64,000 nucleotides of DNA. Origin: Notolepis coatsorum. Lineage: Eukaryota > Chordata > Actinopteri > Aulopiformes > Paralepididae. The stretch spans positions 11,909,588 to 11,973,587 of the forward strand of contig OZ020591.1 of the NCBI GenBank assembly GCA_963971535.1, read 5' to 3'. Each line of letters begins with the position of its first letter. The first letter of the stretch is position 1. Positions 32,118 to 42,230 of this stretch are shown piece by piece. The position numbers and the translations under genes were made by a program. The notes beneath the pieces are model-generated. The model did no database searches. It saw only the letters and a list, made by a program, of their open reading frames with translations, and was not told the DNA's origin.

Positions 32118-32336
32118 AAGTTTCAAGTTTGTTTATTAAATATCACAATAAAACACACGTACTTTACGGTGACATGCTTGGTTCTCTGTGAGCCTTTGGG
32201 CCAAGTGCTGCGGATCGAGTGAAATGATCACATCCGTCCTGGTTCTGCTTCTAGAAGAACGTCTGGCACCATCGACTCACTTTCACTCTGACTCTGGCAG
32301 GATCAGCCACAGCCTGCTTCAACTTGTTGTAGAGAT
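32118..32336 (-). mobile_element. retroelement 3' end fragment (as at 9298)
   Basis: TTCAAGTTTGTTTATTAAAT and ACACGTACTTTACGGTGA match 9300-9352. The rest is unassigned. Confidence 0.5.
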
Positions 32337-32344
32337 GTAGTAAC

Positions 32345-32747
32345 TAGGGCTGTCAGTTTATCGCGTTATTTAGATTAATTAATTACACAGCAAATGATCG
32401 CGTTATGAAAATGTACTCAAAATTAATTACAAAAAAATATATATATATATTCTTTATATAACTTTTATTTTTTTATCTCATTCATTCCATAAGAACGTAG
32501 AATACACATTTACAGACTTTTTTTTACATGGTCTATTTGCATGTTCTTGGTATCTGATTCTAGGGAGGTTTTGTAGATACAGTACTGAATTCTGCCATCC
32601 GGACACATGCTATTTGAAATATGATTATAGAATATAGAATATCAGGCATAAAATGGTTATGCGATTAAAATGCGATTAATTATATTAATTAATTACAAAT
32701 CCTGTAATTAATTAGATTAAAAAAAATGTAATCGCCTGACAGCACTA
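32345..32747. mobile_element. hAT-like MITE, short version
   Basis: GTAGTAAC is duplicated at 32337-32344 and 32748-32755. The termini are TAGGGCTGTCAGTTTATCG and TAATCGCCTGACAGCACTA. It is in opposite orientation to, and about half the length of, the element at 20328, and lacks the internal segment that holds the LINE tail. Confidence 0.93.
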
Positions 32748-32755
32748 GTAGTAAC

Positions 32756-33751
32756 CTTTTAGCATTACCTCTTTAGAAGCTCAAGTGAGCAGATTGTGTG
32801 TGTGTGTGTGTGTGTGTCATAAATACAGAAATAGGATTTAGGTATTTTAATTTATTTATGCATATTATTCAAACACCAGTTCTTTCCACAGCTGAACACA
32901 CATTCATGATTCATTGCTTCCTCAAGGCATGACGCAGCGCTAGCCGATAGGATGAGGATGGAGTAGGAAGAGGGCGGAGAGGCTTGGGTGGTATCATTTT
33001 TTTCACACCGTCATACCTTTCTGACATCACACCACGGTATACGGTATATGGAGGTATGACTTTCATCAGCGGGGGGGGGGTTCACAAATTACCAGCCGAT
33101 TGTGTTTTTTCTCTAAGACCCCATTTACACTGCATTAAAATGTGCCATATGTCGCATTCTTTTCATATCCGATATATGCTGCATTGTGTAAATGGAACAT
33201 TTTGAGATTGGATACAGGACGCATTTGTAGATGTCCGACGTTTCCATTGTGAGCTAAGTTAACAATATACTTGTTATCATCATACATAAAGATTTTCCGG
33301 GAGTAAATACTTATTGAATAAAGTTTGCTATATTCACTAACTAGTTTGGCAATATTATTCCATGCTTGAACCTTATTTCCATTTGATTCATTGGATTACT
33401 CGCGTGAATGTTTAGAACGTAAATGCTTTAGTTTTAAAAACGTTTTTGTTGTGAGGACTGCACCTGAGCAGGTCCCTGCGGCTGACAGCGCCCCCCAGAG
33501 GTCGCGTGGCGTTGTCACTCAGCCCCGACGCACAGGTCGTCCTAGACGTTCTCGCCCCACAGCTGATTCAACTCTACAATCAGAGGCTGCTGTCGCTTCC
33601 CCGGTAACAGATGGGACTATAAACATTTGATCCAGCCCAGTGGACTACGTGAGTTTGTTCTGTTTGGAACAGTAGGTTTTTTGCGTCTTAAATATTCCTC
33701 TAGACTAATTGTCTTTCCTTGTTCTCGTGATTACATTCAATATTCTGAGTC
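32756..33751. other. unassigned intron sequence
   Basis: (GT)n at 32796-32817. CCCATTTACACTGCATTA near 33120 and CACACCGTCATACC near 33005 look like decayed DNA-transposon ends without partners. The GC-rich part, 33440-33640, has no recognised domain. Confidence 0.35.
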
Positions 33752-33755
33752 TTAA

Positions 33756-34640
33756 CACTGAGTGCCAGCAGGGGGCGCCAGAAATAGCACTTGAGTGCCA
33801 GCGCTGTAGTCAATTGGAGGGCGATCACATTTGCGAACGCATAAACTATATCTTAAATTATGGCTATGTGTCTAATATGCCCGTCGCTTATCAATGACTT
33901 GTTTGCAGTCAACATTGTCGAAACGGATTGTTTTTTAATCGGTTCATTTCCGTTTTATACCATTTTGAAAAACGCTTGTTTTTTAAACTTCCAGAAAAAA
34001 AAAAGATTCTGCAGGAATCGCGCTTTACTGGAATACACAAAACACGTTGTAATTTTTCGGCCTATTTATGAATCGTTTTCAAATAAACGCTAGATTATCG
34101 ATAGTATATGTGTACTTATGCACGCTAGAGAAGCGGGCTGAAAAATCGATTATCTTATTTCCTGATAAGCACACACACACTCACAGCCACACACACACAC
34201 ATGGGACACGCTGAGATATAGGTGAAAAAAACTCTGATTATCCCAAGACTGGTAAAATAGATTCCTTACCTCAGATCAGATGTTCTCCAAAAAGATTATT
34301 CCAATTCCTGATCGCCATTCCAAATATCGCGTTTATTGATCCAACGCTGGGTACTGGAAACACACGCTGTTCTGCGGCGCGGCAATGAATGGGATCGTCT
34401 CCGGTTACATGCCTGACAAGTAAAATGTGGATTCCGGACACTTTTTTTTCCCATCCATTTCATTCAGTCCAATCCAATGGGTGCAATTTTCCCTGTTCGA
34501 GCTCAGACAGATCCCCACTGGTAACGTGAGGCTAGATTGATGAAAAATGAATGGAAATCGATAATAAAAAAAATAACGATTCTTGGCACTCAACGCATGG
34601 CATGAACTAACGAGATTTCTCGTGGCTGGCACTCAAAGTG
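33756..34640. mobile_element. piggyBac-like non-autonomous element
   Basis: TTAA at 33752-33755 and 34641-34644. The termini are CACTGAGTGCCAGC and GCTGGCACTCAAAGTG, inverted with a 2-bp length difference. 885 bp. Its interior (33855-34345) is the reverse complement of 5880-6340, so the two elements belong to one family. No transposase. Confidence 0.85.
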
Positions 34641-34644
34641 TTAA

Positions 34645-35297
34645 CCTTCGTTGTTTGGTGCGCGTGTTATCTGCCTATTGTTAATCCTAACCTCGTTTTC
34701 TCTCCCCTCTAGCTTTTGGGTAGATGTTTGGCTGGTTAACTAATCTCGTGTCTCTTTCTCTCTTGTGCCTAGTTTGGGAGGACGTCGCCTCTAACGTTTG
34801 TCACGTTTATCCGCTCATTACCTTTTCCCGTGTTTTTCTTTTCTCCCCCCACCTCGCCTATTCCCTCGCGTTATACCCTCGGGGATCCCGATATTGTTTG
34901 CCCTGGCGTTGCTGAAGCAACCTTGATCCCACTACTGATTTTCAACACGGTAAGACTCCATTCACATATTAAATTACACACACATAATCCAGCTACACCA
35001 CACATTTGGGTAAACACACACTTCATTAACTCAGGCCCCCGACCTGCTTACACCACACTTCCACCGTCGCTGTTGTATTGCTTTGTTCTGTTCCTGTATT
35101 ATTCTATTGTAAATAAATACACGCTATTTAGCGTTTCCCTGTTGAACCGGTTGCATTTATCTTATTTACGGGTCCCGTTCCTCTGTTCCCATAACAGTTT
35201 TCAGTTAATGATTTTTACTATCCGGTTATGGAGGAGAATACCAAAGTCTGGCCAAGAGAACAAACTTTAGCTTTAATTGTTATATGGGGGATGCTAG
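34645..35297. other. unassigned sequence
   Basis: Pyrimidine-rich in part (34690-34850). The 146-codon frame at 34830-35270 has no recognised domain. Confidence 0.4.
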
Positions 35298-35311
35298 AAT
35301 TCAGTCCATGT

Positions 35312-36998
35312 GGGTGCGGCCGGGTAGCGCAGCGGACTAAGCGTCTGTCTACCACCACAGAGCCAGTGGGATCGAATCCGGCTTGGCCGACCGTCCATAC
35401 TGACACAATTGGCCGTGTCAGCGGGTGGGAAGCCGGCGTGGGTGGTGGGCAGTGATGCCACAGATTACTTGTAAAAGTAATCCGATTACTGATTATTGAT
35501 TACTCCTTTAAAAAGTAATCCAAGTTACTTTACTGATTACTTGATTATCAGAGTAACTTAGTTATTTTGAAAGTAACTAGGTTACGAAGTCGTCGTCGTT
35601 CCCCCAACCGTTTTTTTTTAAACGCTTTATTGAAAGTGCATAAATTGTTTTTAACTTGTTTCTCTGCACATAACGTAATTGTTAAACTAGTGCTTCAGCT
35701 TCTGTACCATCAAGTATGGTAAAGCAACAGTCTATGATGCTCACAGCATTAGAGCAGCCAGCCAGTGGTTTTACAAAACCAGTGTATCCATTCACATCTA
35801 ACAAATGCAGGCTGAACTATTCAATTATATCAACTGTAACTATTAAATTGTTTTTATAAATGTCTCTCTATAAACATACAATCAGTCTCTCTTTAACATG
35901 TAAATTAACTGTAAATCTGGCAAATAAGAGCTTTTGCTCTGCCACCATCAAATATACATTAATCAAAGGGAAAGAAAACAATCTCTCTTTTGCTGTTTGG
36001 CTGGCCTCCGAGTCCTCCTGTACCTACTAGTCGAAGCGTCGTAGTGTTGTGATTCCAGATGCTTTCAATGCAATTGGATGTGCTGTTTTTAGCGGTAGAC
36101 AGTATTTTGTTTCCTCCGCATATGAACGTGAAGTAGTGACTGACGAGCGTTTTGGGATGGAAGTCTGAACAGAAACTCACTTTAATTTTGCCAAGCGTTT
36201 TGGGGTGGAATTCTCCGACGACGGAGCCCTGCTGTCACACGATTGGCGCATATGTCACATGACGTGCTGTGAAGACCCGCCCTACTCTGCCTCTGATTCG
36301 CAGACTGTGGATGGGGAATGTGATTGTACCAAAGCAGAGTCACTCACAGACAGAGTGTCCAGTCACGCCGCGGCCCGCGGGACACATTCTTGTGTAACCC
36401 TTTCACTGCCACACTACGTCACTCCCAAAAGAAAAACAGCTCAAAATGTATTTTTGACTGTCGAAAACGAAATAAAATACTGCATTCCGCCTGCATTATG
36501 AATTTATGATGAGATAGTAACGAAATAGTAATGCACAGCCACTTGGACAAGTAACTGCAATCAGATTACTGGCTTTTAAAGATTAACGCGTTAGATTACT
36601 ATTTTCGGGGGGAAAGTAATCAGATTACAATAACGCGTTACTTAGTAACACGTTACCGGCATCACTGGTGGTGGGTCCTGGTCGTTGTAAACAGCGACTC
36701 CTACAGTTCGGTCGGGGCGCCTGCACAGCAAGGGAAGGATCTGGGAGAGGTAGTGTGACCTTCCACACGTTACACTCTCTCAGTGAGAGTCCGCGCTGCC
36801 AGGTGAAAAGAAGCGGTGGGCTGGCTACACATGTGTCGGAGGAAGCATGTGATAGTCTCCGCCCTCCCGGACCGACAGTAGGGGGTAGAGTGCGCAACGA
36901 CCAGGAAGGGGATTGGGAATTGGCATAACGACTAACATTGGGATGAGAGAAAAACGGAAAAAGAAGGGGGGAAAAGATAATAATAAAAAATTAAATAA
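35312..36998 (+). mobile_element. tRNA-derived SINE split by a hAT-like element
   Basis: AATTCAGTCCATGT is duplicated at 35298-35311 and 36999-37012. The head GCGGCCGGGTAGCGCAGCGG and GGGATCGAATCCGGC mark a variant of the SINE family at 6444. The body resumes at 36676 and ends in an A-rich tail. Confidence 0.93.
35450..36667. mobile_element. hAT-like element, CAGTGATGCC termini
   Basis: GTGGTGGG is duplicated at 35442-35449 and 36668-36675. The termini are CAGTGATGCCACAGATTAC and ACACGTTACCGGCATCACTG. GTAATC/GATTAC words are dense near both ends. It is 1218 bp, with no transposase frame; a CCCTTTCACTGCCACACTA word sits at 36398. Confidence 0.93.
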
Positions 36999-37012
36999 AA
37001 TTCAGTCCATGT

Positions 37013-37603
37013 TGACAGGTTCATATCGCAAATTGTTCCATTTATGAAAACATAGCGACCACTATGGCTCGCCACCGATATCAGCGCAGCTGGCTGCAAT
37101 GTCAACGTAAGATAAAGGGGCTGGCTGCGTATTAAATACAAGGAGGTAAACAGTAGGCCTAGTGTAAGGGGTAGGGTTACCGACCTCAACTACAAAACAC
37201 TTTAAAGTAACCTAAATAAAAGCAGTCGCAGTTTAGACCCGGCATTTTGCAAGTTACGTTCTATATTATTGGTAACTTCATTCCATAACAACCACGCTGC
37301 GATAAGACTCAAGGCAAATAGTGCACACAGCTTCGTCGGGGGTTGGCTGGCTCACCGTTGTCATCGGGAGTAAACCCAAAATAGTCCCAAACAGGCGCAG
37401 AGGCATTTTTCTTTTCAGCTCTGCTGTCTGACCATTACAGACAGAGAGAGAGGGAAAGACAGACTGCCCTCTGCTGGCGCGTGCTGTGCACTACAATACC
37501 ATCTCCTCAATACAATATAATAATAACTGGACTTTGGCGAAGTCTTTATTTGGCATGCAGGCAGACACGCATGCGATGGGCGGCACACACACAGGAACAC
37601 ACA
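37013..37603. other. unassigned sequence before the assembly gap
   Basis: No gene or repeat boundary recognised; a GAGAGAG tract lies at 37441-37452. Confidence 0.4.
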
Positions 37604-37803
37604 NNNNNNNNNNNNNNNNNNNNNNNNNNNNNNNNNNNNNNNNNNNNNNNNNNNNNNNNNNNNNNNNNNNNNNNNNNNNNNNNNNNNNNNNNNNNNNNNN
37701 NNNNNNNNNNNNNNNNNNNNNNNNNNNNNNNNNNNNNNNNNNNNNNNNNNNNNNNNNNNNNNNNNNNNNNNNNNNNNNNNNNNNNNNNNNNNNNNNNNNN
37801 NNN
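37604..37803. other. assembly gap (200 N)
   Basis: Exactly 200 undetermined bases; the round number suggests a placeholder of unknown true length. Frames spanning it are meaningless. Confidence 0.99.
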
Positions 37804-38226
37804 TGGGAGATGAGCGTGGAACAGAATTTTTTTCTATTATGGGATGTCGAAATATCCGATCCATTTCCAGGTTGTATAATAGTATATACGTCCAAATCAT
37901 GTTGTTTATCGAGTTATTGGTAACAGATCACTATCCGTCGTGATTAGCTCGAGTCCTGGGACTATTACCGAGTGATCGGACCAAATTTAAATGAGCACCA
38001 GCTTCCACTTCCTGTTTCTTCCCTGGGGCGATCCGCCGATCGGCCACCAGATGGCGCTCTTGAACCGTTGATAGGGGCTCACCAGTACATCTCATGTCTC
38101 CGGGGGAGAAATATGATTTCGATCACAGATTTTTTAAATATTGATATCAAAGACGCTGTCCAGCGTCTTCGGCAGAATGAGCATGGCGGGGAATGACGTG
38201 TTCCAGCGTCAACGGCGATTAAAGTG
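37804..38226. mobile_element. piggyBac-like element, left part lost in the gap
   Basis: It matches the right part of the element at 23827 (GGGATGTCGAAATATCCGAT, GATCGGCCACCAGATGGCG, TTGATATCAAAGACG) and ends GATTAAAGTG before TTAA at 38227-38230. The left terminus should lie in the gap. Confidence 0.75.
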
Positions 38227-38230
38227 TTAA

Positions 38231-38460
38231 CAAGGAGAGGCAGAGTTGATTTTGAAGTTTATTTTTTATTATTTTTTTTATTTATTTTTTTATCTAATTT
38301 TATTAATCGAGATCTACTTGAAATCAGCCCGCGATCTACCTGTCGATCGTGATCGACTGGTTGGGCACCACTGGTGTATAGAGTAGATCACTGTTAGCAG
38401 TATTAGTGTATATAATAGATCACCGTTAGCAGTATAAGTGTATAGAGTAGATCACTGTTA

Positions 38461-38501
<41 letters not shown>

Positions 38502-38540
38502 TGTTGGCAGTATAAGTATAGTATATATCAATATTCCAAT
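38231..38540. other. hAT-like right end and (ATT)n
   Basis: GATCGTGATCGACTGGTTGG then GCACCACTG near 38346-38375 has the look of a hAT right end; no left end was found. TAGAGTAGATCACTGTTAGC-type repeats follow, and (ATT)n at 38460-38500. Confidence 0.5.
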
Positions 38541-39030
38541 GTACAATTTTGCTTGTTTGTACAGTGTCTCCCCCCCCCCCCCAATGTACAGTTTTGCTTG
38601 TTTATACAGTGTTTCTCCCCCCCCCCCCCCCCAACCACCTCCAATGTAAATTACCCAGTATGGTTGTCAATATCGCAATGCACCCAACCCCCCCCCACAC
38701 AACCCCACCCAACCTCCTCCAATGTACAGTTTCTACGTCAAATGTATATATATACTCCCTTTTCTTGACTCTTTTTGTATCACAAACTACTGTATTTGCA
38801 AATCTGGTATGTCATAAATGTATAGATGTAGCAGTACTTTTCTATCTGTATGTCATGTATGTCATATATGTTACGATGAATTGAAAATGGGGGACCCTGA
38901 TGTAAACAAGACGAAAGTCTTTCTCTGGTCTGCATCCCCTTAACAATTGTGTGTATTGAGCTGTACTGTATTGTACCCATTCTGCAATCTGTTAATAAAG
39001 TTTTCAATCAATCAATCAATCAATCAATAG
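38541..39030 (+). mobile_element. L2-like LINE 3' UTR and tail, uninterrupted
   Basis: Poly-C stretches and CCTCCAATGTACAGTTTC (also at 57115-57215 downstream of an RT fragment), CTGGTATGTCATAAATGTAT, GATGTAAACAAGACGAAAG, CCCCTTAACAATTGTGTG, TACCCATTCTGCAATCTG and a (TCAA)n tail at 39006-39028. This copy shows the intact order that is broken in the others. Confidence 0.88.
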
Positions 39031-39348
39031 AGTAGATCACCGGTTGCGAGCCACTGTTCTCAGAAGTCCCTGCCTGGCGCTACACTCATCTTCCTGTATG
39101 TTTCCTAAAAAGGGCGTGCAGGAAATGAGAAGGACTCATGAGGAAACGAGGAGGAGCACACTTTGTGACTCAGCCTTGACTTCCTCACGTCTCAATGACA
39201 CAACAAGTCTGTATTTCAACTTCCATGAATCGGTGTCCAGATCAAGGATCAGTGGTCAGGTCACATGACCACAATACACTCCTCAGTGGCACAAGAAGCA
39301 AGCTGTTCTCAGACCAGCGGATCCCGTCCTCCGTGACCCGGAAACTGA
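39031..39348. other. unassigned sequence
   Basis: GGTTGCGAGCCACTG at 39043-39057 may be a decayed hAT right end. No gene. Confidence 0.35.
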
Positions 39349-39364
39349 AAGATTGTCGTCATAT

Positions 39365-39844
39365 ATATATATATTTTTTTAATCCTCTCTTTCTCAGATT
39401 TTTCTCTGTTTTCTCCCCGTCCCAATTTAGTCGTTGTGCCAATTCCCCCCCTCCCCTACCTGGTTGTTGTGCGCATGTTCTCCTACTGGTCGGTACAAGG
39501 GAACCCTGAAGTCTACCACATGCTTCCTCCGACACGTGCGGCGACAGCCAGTGGCTCTCTTCTCACCTGGCAGCGAGGACTCTCATTGGTGAAGCGTAAC
39601 GCGTGGCAGGTCACGCTGCCTTCATCAAGTCCTGCCTTTCGCTGAGCAGGCGCCCAGACCTGACCTGTAGGCGTCGCTGTCCACAACGCCAGATCACCAC
39701 CCACGACTTCCCTCCCCCTAACCCAGCCAAACGAGTTAGTATGACGACCGGCCCAAGCCGCAGGGCAATGCCGACTCCGGGAGTCGAGACCGCAGCCTCT
39801 TGCATTGGTGACGAGCGCAATCTCCGCTACACCACCCGACCGCC
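39365..39844 (-). mobile_element. tRNA-derived SINE, first family
   Basis: AAGATTGTCGTCATAT is duplicated at 39349-39364 and 39845-39860. The minus strand starts GGCGGTCGGGTGGTGTAGCG and has a B-box-like GTCTCGACTCCCGG. Body and T-rich (reverse A) tail match the other copies. Confidence 0.93.
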
Positions 39845-39860
39845 AAGATTGTCGTCATAT

Positions 39861-41302
39861 TTAAAGGAACACGCCAACATTTTGGGAAATTAGCTCACCG
39901 TCTTCTCCAGAGAGAGACAGGAAGATGGATACCAGTTTCCTCTCTGTGCGTTCTGTAGAAAGCTATCTGGCTGCACGTTAGCCTAGCTCAGCACAATGAA
40001 TGGAACCAGACCGTGGCCCCGGAGGAAGCGGAAGCGCCACGTTAAAAATTTCTCTGGGAAAGAGATCGTTCTGCGATGCGGATCTGGAATGATAGCACTC
40101 GCCAGCTCCGGAGCTGATGATGTCATCGTCACGTCGAGTCCGTCACCAGAGTCCGTCACCGGAGTCCCGAGTCTATCTCGAGTTCAATACAATCAACTGA
40201 ATTGAATGAATCGATTCCAAAAACGAGTGCATCGACGCTTCCAAACATTCCGTTGGCGCCGGTTTAAATGTAAAATGAGTCTCATCTGACAGAAATACAG
40301 ACGAAGAGAAGAATTTCATTCTGAAGCGCTAAGGTGGTTAAAAAATGCTCTAAAAAGACCCCGTTAAGGTGCTTCGGCTAGATGTCGGCGTGCTTTCACA
40401 GGGGGAAGTAAAACACAAGCAAACGTAAATGTCAATGTTCAATTATTTCCGATGAAAACGTATCGTTTAGACGTGCTGATTAATCGATGAAATAACCGTG
40501 GCATGGCGTCATGGCGGGCTGTGAAGGCCCGTCTATTTTACACCAGCGAACTCTCCCTAGCAACAGCCTGGCCAGTCTGCAAACCTGATAGTAGTTGACT
40601 ACTTTAAAGAGCCACACAATGATAGAGATCAATTCTGCTATAGTCAATTATTGATGTGTGTGTGTGTGTGGGGGGGCGTGTGTGTGTGTGTGTGCATCAT
40701 GCATGCATGCATGCATGCAGCCTTTGTGTGTGGGTGCAAGATCTTTACTGTTTTGTCCCTTCCAATTTCCCCAACAAGATTTGTCCAGACCTTAATTGGA
40801 CCATTTTTAGGGTTAGAATTGGGGTAGGGCGCGATGACAGTCGGGGTCAAAGGTGAATGTAATTAGTAGTCGGTAGAAGAGACACAAGAGGGGGGGGGGG
40901 GGGTTGTGTGTTTAGAGAGAGAAAGAGAGAGAAACCTATGGTGGCAGATCCCCTTACAGATCCAGCTGAGCTAACGAGGCACTGAAGGGACTGATAAGAG
41001 AGAGGCAACAATCCTATTATCTGAGTTGGGATTAGTTACTGTTTTGTAATCCATCAGAGTGTGTGTGTGTGGTCTCCCCAAAAGGAAAGCCAAGCAGTTA
41101 GCCAGGTACTGCTCAGTATCAGCAATTATAGGAAGCCGCTCAATTTGGAGGAGGCGCTGTTACCTTTACCCTTGATTCTGCCGCCCATGCACCTTGTACC
41201 TGACTGTTCTTCATAATTTTCTGATTGCACTCGCATTGTTTATGTCCTTTGTATGAGGCTTCCTTGTACTTCTGTTTATGTGGACATAAATAAACATTTC
41301 AA

Positions 41303-41303
<1 letters not shown>
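39861..41303. other. unassigned sequence with small repeats and a LINE-like 3' end
   Basis: A poly-G tract lies at about 40890-40903, GT-rich stretches at 40656-40693 and (CATG)n at 40698-40719. The segment 41130-41303 ends TGGACATAAATAAACATTTC and looks like a retroelement 3' end. The short frame at 39996-40205 has no recognised domain. Confidence 0.4.

Positions 41304-41352
<49 letters not shown>
41304..41352. repeat. (GT)n microsatellite
   Basis: About 24 GT units. Confidence 0.95.
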
Positions 41353-41353
<1 letters not shown>

Positions 41354-41435
41354 GGTGTTCAGATTATTTTATTGTCACTTTCTTTTTCTTTATGTACATA
41401 CATTCAGAAAAACGTGAGATGCTTGTAGTAGATTT

Positions 41436-41901
41436 TTTATTTTTTTCCCCCTCCTTTTTCCTCCGATTTTCGTCGTTATGCCAATTCCCAATCCCCTTCC
41501 TGGTCGCTGCGCACTTACCCCTCACAGTCGGTCTGGGAGAGTGGAGGCTATCACGTGCTTCCTCCGACACACATGTAGCCAATCAACCGCTTCTTTTCAC
41601 CTGGCAGCGCGGACTCTCGCTGAGAGGGTATAACGTGTGGAAGGATCACACTACCCCCCTTAGATCCTATCCGCGCTGAGCAGGCGCCCCGACCGAACTG
41701 TAGGAGTCGCTGTTTACAACAACCAGGACCCACCCCGCCAGCTTCTCCCACCCTCTAATACAGCCATTGTATTAGTGTGAACGGCCAGCCAAGCTGGTGA
41801 CAACGCCGGAGCTGGGAGCTGGATTCGAACAGGCGAATCTAGCCGCTCCGGGGTTTGGTGACGAACGCAATCTCCGCTACGCCACCTGACTGCCCATAAC
41901 C
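41436..41901 (-). mobile_element. tRNA-derived SINE, first family
   Basis: GTAGTAGATTT is duplicated at 41425-41435 and 41902-41912. The minus strand reads GTCAGGTGGCGTAGCGGAGA at the 5' end and has a B-box-like GTTCGAATCCAGC. It belongs to the variant seen at 35312 and 53822. Confidence 0.92.
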
Positions 41902-41912
41902 GTAGTAGATTT

Positions 41913-42230
41913 GTAAACATTATACACAACGTATATTCCATCTATACAAACTATAAACTATAACTATGAATATAATTATAAACTTAATAATAAGCCATAA
42001 ATAAACTATAAGCTATAACCTAAAATTATAACAAAACTATAAACTAGACATATTTTTCTATCTATACAAACTATACAAAAAAACAGTGGATAAATAAAAA
42101 TAAATAAATACATGATTCTATAGTGTAGATAGCAGCAGTGTGTGTGTGATAAGTGTACTTGTGTGGTGTGTCAGTGACTTAAGGTTATTTTGTGTGTCTG
42201 CTGCTCATGTGATCATTCAGAGTTTGTCCG
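41913..42230. other. AT-rich sequence, possible LINE 3' UTR (antisense)
   Basis: Many TATACAAACTATAAACTATA-type words and AAATAAATAAATA. A similar AT-rich block precedes the minisatellite at 52549. This would be the 3' UTR of a Rex1-like LINE in antisense, but there is no diagnostic terminus. Confidence 0.4.

Noticed and set aside
34830-35270. 146-codon frame as a gene
   Set aside because: No recognisable domain; pyrimidine-rich intron sequence can stay open by chance.
37415-37923. Open frames across the N stretch
   Set aside because: They depend on undetermined bases in the assembly gap.
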